Counted from the first letter of the stretch, positions 35,215 through 45,320 are shown. The stretch: DNA of 64,000 nucleotides from Flavobacterium sp. (GCF_027533505.1 NZ_JAPZUB010000001.1:62001-126000); one strand, 5' to 3'. The notes: generated by a model from the letters alone, not told the origin. Made by a program: numbers and translations.

Positions 35215-35715
35215 ATGGAAAAATTAATAAATCAGTTTGAATTCGGTCTGTTTTTCTGGCAGGTTCTCATTTTTGTGGGTTTAATTCTGTTGTTGAAAAA
35301 ATTTGCATGGAAACCTATCTTAGATGCGGTGAACGAGCGCGAAGAAGGGATTAAAAATGCATTGCAAGCAGCGGAACAAGCGCGTCAAGAAATGGCCAAT
35401 TTAAAGTCTGATAATGAGAAATTATTGGCAGATGCCCGTGCTGAACGCGATACATTATTAAAAGAGGCGCGTGAGATCAAAGAAAAAATGATCAACGATG
35501 CCAAAGCCGATGCTCAAGCGCAAGGCGAGAAAATGATTGCCCAAGCAAAAGCAGCGATTGAAGGCGAGAAAAATGCAGCTATGGCTGAATTGAAAAGTCA
35601 AGTTTCGGCACTTTCTCTAGAAATCGCTGAAAAATTATTGCGTGATGAATTATCCAACAAAGAAGCGCAATCCAAATTGGTAGAAAAAATGTTGGGGGAT
35701 TCCAAATTAAACTAA
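35215..35715 (+). CDS. atpF: ATP synthase subunit b
   Basis: This 166-aa peripheral-stalk subunit has one N-terminal membrane helix (about 8-28, FGLFFWQVLIFVGLILLL) followed by KKFAWKPI and a long charged helix rich in Ala, Glu and Lys. I used the ATG at 35215; the longer frame begins inside the intergenic hairpin. It is 6 bases upstream of atpH. Confidence 0.94.
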   Translation: MEKLINQFEFGLFFWQVLIFVGLILLLKKFAWKPILDAVNEREEGIKNALQAAEQARQEMANLKSDNEKLLADARAERDTLLKEAREIKEKMINDAKADAQAQGEKMIAQAKAAIEGEKNAAMAELKSQVSALSLEIAEKLLRDELSNKEAQSKLVEKMLGDSKLN

Positions 35716-35721
35716 TAACGT

Positions 35722-36249
35722 ATGTCAAGAGCAGCGATTCGATACGCGAAAGCGATTTTAGATATTGCCACAGCTTCTGGGAAATCCGAAGCGGTAAATG
35801 CCGATATGAAATCGATCACGGCCGCTTTAGCGGAAAGCCACGAATTACAAGTGTTTCTATCCAGTCCTGTAGTTCGTTTAGAAGCAAAGAAAAATGCTTT
35901 GCTTGAAATTTTCGCTGGCGTTCAACAAGAAACGCAAAGTTTGTTTCAATTGTTGTTCACCAACAAACGTTTTGAAATATTAGGGGCAATTGCCAAACAA
36001 TACGGTCATTTGTATGATGAAAGTATCGGGGTTGAAATTGCCAAAGTGACCACTGCAATTCCAATGACGGCCGAAATGGAAAAAACCATCAGCACCAAAA
36101 TTGCCGAAATGTCATCCAAGAAAATTACCCTAGAAAATACCGTAGACCCATCGATTATTGGTGGTTTTATCTTACGCATCGGCGATATGCAATACAATGC
36201 TTCTGTTTCCGGTCGTTTAAATGAGTTAAAAAGAGAGTTTAGTAACTAA
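35722..36249 (+). CDS. atpH: ATP synthase subunit delta
   Basis: This 175-aa peripheral-stalk protein begins with the OSCP/delta pattern (RAAIRYAKAILDIA) and ends with the C-terminal block DPSIIGGFILRIGDMQYNAS. Length and gene order (b, delta, alpha) are standard. It lies 6 bases after atpF and 23 bases before atpA. Confidence 0.94.
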   Translation: MSRAAIRYAKAILDIATASGKSEAVNADMKSITAALAESHELQVFLSSPVVRLEAKKNALLEIFAGVQQETQSLFQLLFTNKRFEILGAIAKQYGHLYDESIGVEIAKVTTAIPMTAEMEKTISTKIAEMSSKKITLENTVDPSIIGGFILRIGDMQYNASVSGRLNELKREFSN

Positions 36250-36272
36250 TACATCATTAAAGATATATTACA

Positions 36273-37847
36273 ATGGCAGAAATTAAAGCTGCTGAAATTT
36301 CAGCAATCCTTAAAAAACAACTAACCGGTTTTGAATCGGGAGCTTCTTTGGAAGAAGTAGGAACCGTACTCGAAGTAGGAGATGGTATCGCACGCGTTTA
36401 CGGGTTATCTAATGCACAATACGGAGAGTTAGTGCAGTTTGATAACGGACTTGAAGCGATTGTATTGAACCTTGAGGAAGATAATGTTGGGGTGGTACTT
36501 TTAGGGCCCTCTACAGGAATCAAAGAAGGGTCAACCGTAAAACGTACCCAACGTATTGCCTCTTTGAAAGTCGGAGAGGGAATCGTAGGTCGTGTTGTGG
36601 ATACGCTAGGAAATCCTATCGATGGAAAAGGACCAATCAGCGGTGAGTTGTATGAAATGCCATTGGAACGCAAAGCGCCTGGGGTAATTTTCCGTCAGCC
36701 TGTAAACGAACCCCTTCAAACGGGTATCAAAGCGGTTGATGCAATGATTCCAGTAGGACGTGGACAGCGTGAGTTGGTTATCGGTGACCGTCAAACTGGG
36801 AAAACAACGGTTTGTATCGATACCATTTTGAACCAGAAAGAATTTTTTGACGCAGGTCAACCCGTATATTGTATCTACGTTGCTGTAGGACAAAAAGCGT
36901 CTACTGTAGCAGCTATCGCTAAAACATTAGAAGAAAAAGGAGCCTTGGCTTACACTACCATTGTAGCAGCGAATGCGTCTGACCCTGCACCAATGCAAGT
37001 ATATGCGCCTATGGCCGGTGCAGCTATCGGAGAGTACTTCCGTGATACGGGACGTCCTGCTTTGATTGTGTATGATGATTTATCAAAGCAAGCGGTGGCT
37101 TACCGTGAGGTGTCGTTGTTGTTACGTCGTCCACCAGGACGTGAAGCCTATCCCGGAGACGTTTTCTACTTGCACTCTCGTTTGTTAGAAAGAGCGGCCA
37201 AAGTAATCGCTGATGACGATATTGCAAAAAATATGAATGACTTACCGGAATCCTTGAAACCTATCGTTAAAGGAGGCGGTTCATTAACAGCGCTACCAAT
37301 TATCGAAACCCAAGCGGGTGACGTTTCGGCGTATATCCCTACCAACGTAATTTCGATTACTGACGGTCAGATCTTCTTGGAATCCGATTTGTTCAACTCA
37401 GGGGTCCGTCCTGCGATTAACGTAGGTATTTCGGTTTCGCGTGTGGGTGGTAATGCACAAATCAAATCCATGAAAAAAGTAGCGGGTACCTTGAAATTAG
37501 ACCAAGCTCAATACCGTGAATTGGAAGCGTTTGCAAAATTCGGTTCCGATTTGGATGCGGCTACGTTGAATGTCATTGAAAAAGGAAAACGTAACGTTGA
37601 AATTTTGAAGCAATCGGTGAACGATCCGTTTACAGTGGAAGACCAAGTAGCGATTATCTATGCAGGGTCTAAAAATTTGTTGCGTAATGTTCCTGTGAAT
37701 AAGGTAAAAGAATTCGAAAGAGATTTCTTGGACTATTTGAACAACAAACACCGCGATACCTTAAACGCTTTAAAAGCCGGTAAATTTGACGATACCATCA
37801 CCGATGTATTGGAAAAAGCCGCTAAAGAAATCGCAGCAAAATACTAA
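36273..37847 (+). CDS. atpA: ATP synthase subunit alpha
   Basis: This 524-aa regulatory subunit of F1 has the P-loop GDRQTGKT (171-178), [13 protein letters not shown], and the [15 protein letters not shown] block with the arginine finger. Start and length are standard. It is followed by a 70-base gap with a perfect inverted repeat before atpG, a departure from the tight spacing seen elsewhere in the operon. The catalytic beta and epsilon genes are not in this window. Confidence 0.98.
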   Translation: MAEIKAAEISAILKKQLTGFESGASLEEVGTVLEVGDGIARVYGLSNAQYGELVQFDNGLEAIVLNLEEDNVGVVLLGPSTGIKEGSTVKRTQRIASLKVGEGIVGRVVDTLGNPIDGKGPISGELYEMPLERKAPGVIFRQPVNEPLQTGIKAVDAMIPVGRGQRELVIGDRQTGKTTVCIDTILNQKEFFDAGQPVYCIYVAVGQKASTVAAIAKTLEEKGALAYTTIVAANASDPAPMQVYAPMAGAAIGEYFRDTGRPALIVYDDLSKQAVAYREVSLLLRRPPGREAYPGDVFYLHSRLLERAAKVIADDDIAKNMNDLPESLKPIVKGGGSLTALPIIETQAGDVSAYIPTNVISITDGQIFLESDLFNSGVRPAINVGISVSRVGGNAQIKSMKKVAGTLKLDQAQYRELEAFAKFGSDLDAATLNVIEKGKRNVEILKQSVNDPFTVEDQVAIIYAGSKNLLRNVPVNKVKEFERDFLDYLNNKHRDTLNALKAGKFDDTITDVLEKAAKEIAAKY

Positions 37848-37863
37848 TTTAAAGTGAACAGTA

Positions 37864-37894
37864 ACTAGTGATTAGTAAATAGCTAATCACTAGT
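37864..37894 (+). repeat. Perfect 12-bp inverted repeat between atpA and atpG
   Basis: ACTAGTGATTAG (37864-37875) and CTAATCACTAGT (37883-37894) are exact inverted repeats around a 7-base loop. Diverged copies of the same TAATTACT-like words continue to 37914. It lacks a T-run. It may be a processing or stability hairpin, or a trace of a small mobile repeat. Confidence 0.55.
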
Positions 37895-37920
37895 CACTAA
37901 TTACTAATTACTCTACAATA

Positions 37921-38778
37921 ATGGCAAACTTAAAGGAAATTCGCAATAGAATCACCTCGGTACAATCCACGATGCAAATTACATCGGCGATGAAAATGGT
38001 TTCTGCTGCCAAGTTAAAAAAAGCGCAAGATGCTATTACAGCCATGCGTCCTTATGCCGAGAAGTTAACGGAATTACTTCAAAACCTTAGCGCTACCATT
38101 GAAGGAGATTTAGGCGGAAGCTTTACCGAACAACGGGAAGTAAAAAAGGTATTGATAGTAGCCATTACTTCCAATCGTGGATTATGTGGTGCGTTTAACG
38201 CCAATGTAGTCAAACAAGTGCGCGCTTTGGAAGAAAGCTATAAAGGTAAAGAAGTAACCCTCTATACCATCGGTAAAAAGTCAGGCGATGCTTTCCGCAA
38301 GACCCATACGCTTGCGGGTGAAAACACGGCTATTTTTGATCAACTCACCTTTGAGAACGCCGCTTCCATTGCGCAAGATTTAATGGATAAATTTGCAGCA
38401 GGCGAATTTGATAAAATTGAATTGGTTTACAATCAGTTTAAAAATGCAGCCACTCAAATCATTAAAACAGAGCAATTCCTTCCTTTGGCCTCAGGAACTT
38501 CAGCACAAACAAGTAGCGCTGACTATATTTTTGAGCCGACCAAAGAAGAAATCGTGTTGACGTTGATTCCGAAATCATTGAAAACACAGTTATACAAAGC
38601 GATTCGCGATTCCTTTGCCGCAGAACACGGAGCACGTATGACCGCAATGCATAAAGCTACCGATAATGCTACGGCATTGCGTAATCAATTGAAATTAACG
38701 TACAACAAAGCACGTCAGGCAGCGATTACCAACGAAATCTTAGAGATTGTTGGAGGAGCTGAAGCTTTGAAAGGTTAA
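37921..38778 (+). CDS. atpG: ATP synthase subunit gamma
   Basis: This 285-aa central-stalk subunit has the diagnostic N-terminal helix (RNRITSVQSTMQITSAMKMV) and C-terminal helix (AMHKATDNATALRNQLKLTYNKARQ, read in part). SNRGLCGAFN lies at about residue 82. It is the last atp gene here and is followed by a strong terminator, so atpD and atpC must be in another locus, as is common in Bacteroidota. Confidence 0.96.
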   Translation: MANLKEIRNRITSVQSTMQITSAMKMVSAAKLKKAQDAITAMRPYAEKLTELLQNLSATIEGDLGGSFTEQREVKKVLIVAITSNRGLCGAFNANVVKQVRALEESYKGKEVTLYTIGKKSGDAFRKTHTLAGENTAIFDQLTFENAASIAQDLMDKFAAGEFDKIELVYNQFKNAATQIIKTEQFLPLASGTSAQTSSADYIFEPTKEEIVLTLIPKSLKTQLYKAIRDSFAAEHGARMTAMHKATDNATALRNQLKLTYNKARQAAITNEILEIVGGAEALKG

Positions 38779-38800
38779 TTATCCCTAGATATACAAAATA

Positions 38801-38828
38801 AGAGTCGGCTTTGTCGGCTCTTTTTTTT
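38801..38828 (+). terminator. Terminator of the atp operon
   Basis: GAGTCG (38802-38807) and CGGCTC (38815-38820) form a stem with one G-T pair around a 7-base loop, followed by eight T residues (38821-38828). It is the clearest forward-strand terminator in the window. Confidence 0.8.
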
Positions 38829-38869
38829 GCATGTATATTATCCTTATTTTTGTTAAAAATTCCCAACCC

Positions 38870-40330
38870 TTGAGTCTGTACAAGAACCTCTTTAAACAAA
38901 CTTTGATTTATGGTTTAGCCACGGTTTTGCCACGGTTGATCAGTTTTATCCTCAATCCGATTTATGTAAAATTTCTACCCGACAGAAGTATGATGGGTGA
39001 GGTTTCTATTATTTTCTCCTATCTTGTTTTTTTTAATGTGTTTCTTTCCTATGGCATGGAAACTGCTTTTTTCCGATTTTACAATGCACAAGATGACAAG
39101 AAAAAGGTAATTTCAACATCTACGATTTCTTTATTTTGGTCCAGTATCGGCTTTCTGGTAATCGGATTATTATTTCGAAATACATTATCCAAATGGTCTG
39201 ATATTGACGTGGAATACATAACCTATACCCTTTGGATTTTAACTTTAGATGCGCTAACTATTATCCCGTTTTCAAAGTTGCGAGTCGAGAAAAAGCCAAT
39301 TCAATATGCGGTCATAAAAGTTAGCAACACACTCATTAACTTGGCGCTAACCTTGTTGTTTTTAGGGTTATTTCCGTATTTAGTAAAGCAGGATTCTTCC
39401 GTATTTTTTAAGTCCATTTACATTGAAAATTTTCAAATTGGATATATTTTTATCGCCAATTTAATAGCAAGTTTGGCGACTTTTTTGGTGTTGATTCCCA
39501 ATTATACCCAAATCCGTTGGCAATTTGATTTTGCCCTCTGGAAACAAATGATGCGTTACGGCTATCCCATTCTTTTTGCGGGAATCGCTTTTGCTATCAA
39601 TGAGCATTTTGATAAAATTTTACTCGATTGGTTTCACGTTCCCTTAGCCGATATCGGTGCCTATTCTGCCTGTTACAAAATCGGAATGTTTATGGTGTTG
39701 TTTCGAACGGCTTATTCGTTGGGTATCGAACCCTTCTTTTTCTCCCATGCTGGGAATGAAAATGCGCCGCAAACCTATGCCACCATCACCAAGTATTTTG
39801 TGATTTTCGGTTCTTTCATTTCGTTAGCGGTCATCGCATTTATTGATTTGCTCAAACAACCGTTGGTACCCAATGCCGCCTATTGGGATGCGATTAAGGT
39901 AGTACCGTTAATAGTATTTGCTAATTTCTTTTTGGGTATTTACACCAATTTATCGGTATGGTATAAATTGATTGATAAAACCTTATTCGGAGCTTATATT
40001 TCCTTTGTTGGGGCTTTAGTAACGCTGGCGTTGAATTATTTGTTGATTCCAAAATACAGCTATTACGGATCGGCCTTGGCAACGATAGCGGCCTACGGAA
40101 GCATGATGATTATTTCCTACCATTTGGGCAAAAAGAAATACCCCATTCCGTATGATTTTAATCGGATTTTTAGTTACCTCGGACTTTCAATCGGGTTTTC
40201 TATTTTGGCATTTTATGTGGATTATATTCGTGATAATTATCCCCTTAAAGTACTTTTATTACTCGTATTTTTGTTCTTTATTTATAGAAGTGAAAAAGAG
40301 ACGCTTTTGCGTATTCTTCGCCGTAAATAA
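38870..40330 (+). CDS. Oligosaccharide flippase family protein
   Basis: This 486-aa protein with about fourteen membrane helices belongs to the polysaccharide-export flippase (MATE/MOP) superfamily. The N-terminus SLYKNLFKQTLIYGLATVLPR is typical of the conserved Bacteroidota member found away from O-antigen loci. I favour the TTG at 38870, which yields that N-terminus, over the ATG at 38831, which adds 13 residues and lies only 3 bases past the atp terminator. It is followed 6 bases later by dut. Its substrate is unknown; a conserved envelope glycan is plausible. Confidence 0.78.
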   Translation: MSLYKNLFKQTLIYGLATVLPRLISFILNPIYVKFLPDRSMMGEVSIIFSYLVFFNVFLSYGMETAFFRFYNAQDDKKKVISTSTISLFWSSIGFLVIGLLFRNTLSKWSDIDVEYITYTLWILTLDALTIIPFSKLRVEKKPIQYAVIKVSNTLINLALTLLFLGLFPYLVKQDSSVFFKSIYIENFQIGYIFIANLIASLATFLVLIPNYTQIRWQFDFALWKQMMRYGYPILFAGIAFAINEHFDKILLDWFHVPLADIGAYSACYKIGMFMVLFRTAYSLGIEPFFFSHAGNENAPQTYATITKYFVIFGSFISLAVIAFIDLLKQPLVPNAAYWDAIKVVPLIVFANFFLGIYTNLSVWYKLIDKTLFGAYISFVGALVTLALNYLLIPKYSYYGSALATIAAYGSMMIISYHLGKKKYPIPYDFNRIFSYLGLSIGFSILAFYVDYIRDNYPLKVLLLLVFLFFIYRSEKETLLRILRRK

Positions 40331-40336
40331 CAAGCT

Positions 40337-40771
40337 ATGCAAATTAAAATTATCAATACCTCCGAGCACGACTTACCTGCGTATGAAACCTTGGCTTCTG
40401 CGGGAATGGATTTACGGGCACAATTGTCCGAACCTGTTACACTTCAGCCGTTAGAACGTGCCATCATCAAAACAGGATTATTTATTGAATTGCCCATGGG
40501 CTACGAAGCGCAAGTGCGTCCCCGAAGTGGTTTGGCCGCCAAAAAAGGAATCACCGTATTGAATTCACCAGGGACAATCGATGCCGATTACCGCGGTGAG
40601 ATTGGGGTCATTTTAGTAAATTTATCCCAAGAACCTTTTGTGGTTGAAAACGGGGAACGTATTGCCCAATTGGTGATTGCCAAACACGAACGCGCCGAAT
40701 GGATTGAGGTCAATGCATTGTCGGAAACCTCACGGGGAGCGGGCGGATTTGGAAGTACTGGAGTTAAATAA
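40337..40771 (+). CDS. dut: dUTP diphosphatase
   Basis: This 144-aa trimeric dUTPase hydrolyses dUTP to dUMP. All five motifs are visible: AGMDLRA (about 23-29), [11 protein letters not shown] (about 62-72), [16 protein letters not shown] (about 77-92), RIAQLVIA (about 109-116) and [10 protein letters not shown] (about 133-142). It sits between the flippase and a sugar nucleotidyltransferase. Confidence 0.97.
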   Translation: MQIKIINTSEHDLPAYETLASAGMDLRAQLSEPVTLQPLERAIIKTGLFIELPMGYEAQVRPRSGLAAKKGITVLNSPGTIDADYRGEIGVILVNLSQEPFVVENGERIAQLVIAKHERAEWIEVNALSETSRGAGGFGSTGVK

Positions 40772-40836
40772 AAAAATAGCATAACACTCTTCTAATCGAA
40801 TTTTTTTCAGATTGGAACCCTAAAACAAAAACAAAC

Positions 40837-41850
40837 ATGAAGATTATCGTCCCTATGGCCGGACGCGGATCACGCCTTCGACCACATACCCTTACCGTAC
40901 CAAAACCCTTAATTCCTATTGCTGGAAAACCTATCGTGCACCGTTTGGTGGAAGATATTGCGCATGTCATCAACCAAAAAATTGACGAGATTGCCTTTAT
41001 CATCCATAAAGATTTTGGTAAAAAAGTCGAAGAGGACTTGATTGCCATTGCTGAAAAATTAGGTGCCCGCGGGACTATTTGTTATCAAAATGAAGCGTTA
41101 GGAACGGCCCATGCGATTTTATGTGCCAAAGAAAGCATGACGGGACCGATTGTTGTGGCCTATGCCGATACCCTTTTCCGTGCGGATTTTTCCTTAGACA
41201 CGTCGGCTGATGCAGTGATTTGGGTGAAACAAGTAGACGATCCAAGCGCCTTCGGAGTCGTGCAATTAAATGACCAAAACCAAATTGTCGATTTTGTCGA
41301 AAAACCCAAGGAATTTGTATCCGATTTAGCCATAATTGGAATATATTATTTTCAGTCGGGAGAAACTTTACGTTCGGAATTGCAATACCTACTCGATAAC
41401 AACGTTGTAAAAGGCGGTGAATACCAATTGACCGATGCGCTTGAAAACATGAAGCAAAAAGGCATGAAATTTGTTCCTGGTAAAGTTGATGAATGGATGG
41501 ATTGTGGAAATAAAAATGTGACCGTGGAAACTAATTCACGAATGCTAAACTTTTTGCATCAAGATGGGGTAGAAGCTTTGGTGGCGGCCAATGTAAAATT
41601 GGAAAACAGTACCATTATCCCTCCTTGTCATATAGCCGACGATGTGATTTTGGTAAACGCCACAGTAGGACCCAATGTCTCTCTAGGCAAAGGAACGCAC
41701 GTGGTTAACAGTACCATAAAAAACAGTTTGGTGCAAACCCACGCGCACATCAAAAACGCGCAATTGGACAATGCCATGATTGGTAATCACGCTTCGTTTG
41801 ATGGTAATTTCAGCAGTATTAGCATCGGCGATTATTCCGTATTAGAATAA
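40837..41850 (+). CDS. Sugar nucleotidyltransferase with C-terminal beta-helix
   Basis: This 337-aa protein begins with the nucleotidyltransferase signature MAGRGSRLRPHTLTVPKPLIPIAGKP (read in part, about residues 7-32). It contains an AYADTLF metal-binding aspartate (about 109-115) and EWMDCGNK (about 222). From about residue 240 hexapeptide-like repeats suggest a left-handed beta-helix. It is related to glucose-1-phosphate thymidylyltransferases and GlmU-like proteins; the exact sugar phosphate is not clear. It is followed 3 bases later by a TPR protein gene. Confidence 0.85.
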   Translation: MKIIVPMAGRGSRLRPHTLTVPKPLIPIAGKPIVHRLVEDIAHVINQKIDEIAFIIHKDFGKKVEEDLIAIAEKLGARGTICYQNEALGTAHAILCAKESMTGPIVVAYADTLFRADFSLDTSADAVIWVKQVDDPSAFGVVQLNDQNQIVDFVEKPKEFVSDLAIIGIYYFQSGETLRSELQYLLDNNVVKGGEYQLTDALENMKQKGMKFVPGKVDEWMDCGNKNVTVETNSRMLNFLHQDGVEALVAANVKLENSTIIPPCHIADDVILVNATVGPNVSLGKGTHVVNSTIKNSLVQTHAHIKNAQLDNAMIGNHASFDGNFSSISIGDYSVLE

Positions 41851-41853
41851 ACT

Positions 41854-43200
41854 ATGAGACAACGAATTCTTTTTAGTGGATTTTGGACACTTTTGGTTTC
41901 CAGCGCGCTTTGGGCACAAGAGCCTGAGGATACCGCGTTGGTCCCCGATGCGTTTCAAAACCATTATTATGAAGCGTTGAAACAAAAAGGAATTGAAAAT
42001 TACGACAAGGCGCTCGAAGCGTTGAATCAATGTGAAAAAATTCAACCCGACAATGCTGTTGTCTATTTTGAAAAAGGCAAGAACCTCTATTTCATGAAAC
42101 GCTATCCGGAGGCTTTTGATATGTTTAAAAAAGTCACCGAAATGGATCCCAATAACCGTTGGGCTTGGGCGGGAATGTACGATATTTGTTACGATACCAA
42201 AGACTATAACCGCGCCATTGGCATTGTAGAAAAATTGATTGAATTCAAAGCCGATTACTGTGAAGACTTGTGTTCCCTGTATATGCTAACGCAACAATAC
42301 GACAAAGCCTTGGACTTGATCAACACTTTAAATGCAACGGTTGGGAAATCAGAGAAACGCGAGTTGTATAAAGCACAAATTCTTCAAGACGCCAAATTCC
42401 AAGGCCCAGAGAAGAATGACTTGGTTGAAAAAATAAAAAAATTCCCGAAAGATGAAGCCAACTATATCGCCTTGATTTACCTCTATTCGCAAAGTAACCA
42501 GGAGGAAAAAGCGCTGGAGGTAGCCCGTCAATTGGAGAAGGAGATTCCCACTTCTGAGTGGGCTCAAGTGAGCTTGTTCAAATACCATTTGAATGCCAAT
42601 GATGGCGATAAAGCCGTGAAATCAATGGATATCGTTTTGGCTTCGGAAAAAATTGATAAAAAAATCAAACATCGTATTCTTAATGAGTTTTTGATTTTCA
42701 CTAAAAATAATCCCAACTACGAAACCGCCCTTGATCGTGCCATCGCTTATTTTGATGACGACAAAACCATCTTTGTAGCCAAAGAAATTGGGAAGTTTTA
42801 TCAAACAAAGAAAAACACACCCAAAGCCATAAAGTACTACGAAATGCATCATCGCGCTCATCAAGACGATATGGAAGGTATTTTACTTTTACTACAAGCG
42901 TATACCGACCATTTGCAGTTTGATCAAGTGGGGCGTTTTTCACAAGAGCAGTTGGAACTTTTTCCTACCCAACCCCAGTTGTACTATTTTCGTGGGTTGG
43001 CGCTCAATCAGCAACAACAATTTAAAAAAGCAAAAGAAATACTTGAAGCGGGACTCGATTTTATTGTAGACGATATGGTTTTGGAAATCAATTTTACACT
43101 ACAATTGGGAGAGGCTTGTGCCGGTTTGGGCGATACGAAAAAGAAAAATGAATACTTTGAAAAAGCCAATCAGCTTTTAGAAAAAACCAAAAAACGCTAA
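41854..43200 (+). CDS. Secreted TPR-repeat protein
   Basis: This 448-aa protein has a signal peptide (cleavage near residue 22 after a WA segment). Repeating TPR-like helices follow, for example YEALKQKGIENYDKALEALNQ and YFEKGKNLYFMKRYPEAFDM near residues 33-95, and continue to the C-terminus. It is predicted periplasmic or outer-membrane associated. Its stop overlaps the next start in a TAATG junction. With DUF4292 and EnvC-like genes it forms a conserved-looking envelope cluster; no enzyme motif was found. Confidence 0.82.
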   Translation: MRQRILFSGFWTLLVSSALWAQEPEDTALVPDAFQNHYYEALKQKGIENYDKALEALNQCEKIQPDNAVVYFEKGKNLYFMKRYPEAFDMFKKVTEMDPNNRWAWAGMYDICYDTKDYNRAIGIVEKLIEFKADYCEDLCSLYMLTQQYDKALDLINTLNATVGKSEKRELYKAQILQDAKFQGPEKNDLVEKIKKFPKDEANYIALIYLYSQSNQEEKALEVARQLEKEIPTSEWAQVSLFKYHLNANDGDKAVKSMDIVLASEKIDKKIKHRILNEFLIFTKNNPNYETALDRAIAYFDDDKTIFVAKEIGKFYQTKKNTPKAIKYYEMHHRAHQDDMEGILLLLQAYTDHLQFDQVGRFSQEQLELFPTQPQLYYFRGLALNQQQQFKKAKEILEAGLDFIVDDMVLEINFTLQLGEACAGLGDTKKKNEYFEKANQLLEKTKKR

Positions 43201-44000
43201 TGCAACGTTCGATTTTATATCCTATTTATTTTCTCAGCGCGAGTGTGTTGCTCGGATTGACTTCCTGTAAATCCAAAGCAGTGGCTATTGCCGAAAGTGC
43301 TGCGGTGACCAATGAGATTCCTGCGATTCAAATCATTGATAAGTACAATGTCAACGCCCTTGATTTTACTACGTTAAACATCAAAGCCTCTGCCAAGTTT
43401 GAAGATCCCAACCTTTCCCAAAATGTGATGGCAGAAATTCGGATGAAAAAGAATGAAAAAATCATGGTTATTATTCGTGTGCTTGGAATTACTATGGCCA
43501 AAGCCTTGATTACTCCCGAATCGGTGCGCTATTACGACAAAATTGGCAATAAATATTTTGAAGGCGATTATTCTTCGCTCAGCCGTTGGCTGGGCACTGA
43601 TTTGGACTTTTTCAAAATTCAAAGTTTGTTTTTGGGTAAATCCATTGACGATTTTTCCAAAGGGAAATACAAAGTATCCATCGCCGATAAATGGTACCGT
43701 TTGCAAGCGTTAGAAACCGAGGGCATCGACAAATCATTTTATCTTGAAGGCGATAATTATTTGATTAAAAAGCAAGAAATCAACCAGCCTCAATTGGATC
43801 GCGCCTTGCAAGTTACCTATCCCGATTACAGCAAAACGAATGAAAAGTTTTTACCCTTGCAAATGCTGTTGGAAGCCCGATTGCAAGAGCAAAAAACCAT
43901 CATTGATGTAGAATATAAAAACGTCAACTTCAATGAGGAGCTCACGTTTCCGTATCAAGTACCCGAAGGATTTGAACGTATAGAAATTGAAAAGAAGTAA
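43200..44000 (+). CDS. DUF4292 lipoprotein, possibly LolB-like
   Basis: This 266-aa lipoprotein has a lipobox ending LTSC (Cys at about residue 23). The mature part matches the DUF4292 pattern: an early strand TLNIKASAKFEDPN, a VLGITMAKALITPESVRYYDK block, and a long beta-rich C-terminus. The layout is reminiscent of LolA/LolB lipoprotein carriers, which form a half-barrel that shields lipid. That role is inference from fold-like features. It is joined to the TPR gene by TAATG and is 4 bases from the EnvC-like gene. Confidence 0.82.
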   Translation: MQRSILYPIYFLSASVLLGLTSCKSKAVAIAESAAVTNEIPAIQIIDKYNVNALDFTTLNIKASAKFEDPNLSQNVMAEIRMKKNEKIMVIIRVLGITMAKALITPESVRYYDKIGNKYFEGDYSSLSRWLGTDLDFFKIQSLFLGKSIDDFSKGKYKVSIADKWYRLQALETEGIDKSFYLEGDNYLIKKQEINQPQLDRALQVTYPDYSKTNEKFLPLQMLLEARLQEQKTIIDVEYKNVNFNEELTFPYQVPEGFERIEIEKK

Positions 44001-44004
44001 GCCC

Positions 44005-45255
44005 ATGTCGCACAAGTTAAGTACTCTTATCGCGTTGTTATGCACGGTTTTGGCAACGGCTCAGCTCACTCAAGAAGAGTTGGAACAGCGCAAAGCCAAA
44101 TTACAACAGGAGATCATCGAAAAAGAACGTCAGTTGCAAGAAGTGCGTTCCAAAGAAAAATCGGTGACCAAGTTATTGGACATTCAGAAAGAAAAGATTG
44201 GGCTGAAAGAAAAGTTGATTAACACCACCACCAAGCAGACCAAAATTCTCAACGATAATATTTACCTGAATCAGCTCGAAATTAATCGTTTGAAAAAGGA
44301 GTTGGACGTTTTGAAAAAGGATTATGCCGAAATGATTCTCAAGTCGTATAAAAGCCGCTCCCAACACAGCCGGGCGATGTTTTTATTGTCTTCAGAAAAT
44401 TTTACGCAAGCCTACAAACGCTTGCAATACATGAAGCAATATGCGGGGTATCGGAAAATGCAAGGGCAAGAAATCAAGGACAAAACCGATAAATTAGCCA
44501 ATCATTATACCGAACTCAACAAACAAAAAGAGGAAAAAGAAGTGCTCTTGGCTGAGCAACAAAAACAGCGTGAAGATTTAGAAAAAGAGCGCCAAGAGCA
44601 AGAGAAGTTAGCCAACAGTCTCAAGAAGAACAAAAAACAATTGGCGGCTGAGATTCGTAAAAAAGAACAAGAATCGCGTAAGATTGACGCTCAAATTCAA
44701 AAGTTAATCCGCGAAGCCATTGCCGAAGCCAACCGGAAAGCGGCGGCGGCTAAAGCCAAAGCCAATCCGAAAACTACTACTGCGGCTGAAACGAAAAAAA
44801 TCGAGTCCTCTACCAAAATCGTATTGACGCCCGAGGGGAAAATTATTTCCGACAATTTCAAAGCCAATCGCGGAAGTTTGCCCTGGCCTGTGGAGCGTGG
44901 GGTGATTAGCCTTGGGTTTGGTGATCAACCGCATCCCGTTTACAAATCGCTTGTAGTGCACAACAGTGGTATTGATATTACCACCGATGCCAACGCCAAT
45001 GTGCGTTCCGTTTTCAAGGGGGAAGTAGCGCAAATACAGAAGATTGGAAACAAATTTGCCGTGTTGATTAAGCACGGGGATTATTTCACCATTTACCACA
45101 ATTTGAGTTCGGTATCGGTTACCGAAGGCGAAAATGTGAGTGCCAAGCAATCGTTGGGACGTGTCAAAACTGATTCCGATGGCAAAGCGGTATTGCGGTT
45201 TATGATATCGCAAAACACGAGTTATGTCAATCCATCGCCGTGGTTAAAACGATAA
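44005..45255 (+). CDS. EnvC-like murein hydrolase activator with degenerate LytM domain
   Basis: This 416-aa protein has a signal peptide (about 1-20), a long coiled coil (about 22-115 and 145-250, rich in Gln, Lys and Glu) and a C-terminal LytM/M23 domain (about 300-416). The M23 zinc site is lost: the HxGxD position reads NSGID, the tyrosine-His motif reads IYHNL, and the final HxH position reads LRFMI. E. coli EnvC is likewise inactive and works by activating amidases, so this protein probably regulates an amidase. I used the ATG at 44005, not an upstream in-frame codon that overlaps DUF4292. Confidence 0.88.
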   Translation: MSHKLSTLIALLCTVLATAQLTQEELEQRKAKLQQEIIEKERQLQEVRSKEKSVTKLLDIQKEKIGLKEKLINTTTKQTKILNDNIYLNQLEINRLKKELDVLKKDYAEMILKSYKSRSQHSRAMFLLSSENFTQAYKRLQYMKQYAGYRKMQGQEIKDKTDKLANHYTELNKQKEEKEVLLAEQQKQREDLEKERQEQEKLANSLKKNKKQLAAEIRKKEQESRKIDAQIQKLIREAIAEANRKAAAAKAKANPKTTTAAETKKIESSTKIVLTPEGKIISDNFKANRGSLPWPVERGVISLGFGDQPHPVYKSLVVHNSGIDITTDANANVRSVFKGEVAQIQKIGNKFAVLIKHGDYFTIYHNLSSVSVTEGENVSAKQSLGRVKTDSDGKAVLRFMISQNTSYVNPSPWLKR

Positions 45256-45320
45256 TTAGAAGCGCTGAAAATTCGCTTATTGCAACTAACGCTTTTACCC
45301 CTTTTGGAAACAACGGTTTC

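Noticed and set aside
38831..38869. ATG at 38831 as start of the flippase
   Set aside because: It begins 3 bases after the atp terminator T-run and adds 13 residues before the conserved SLYKNLFKQT start; possible but less likely.
44704..45213. Reverse 169-aa open frame inside the EnvC-like gene
   Set aside because: Antisense to a clear coiled-coil and LytM-type reading frame; shadow frame.
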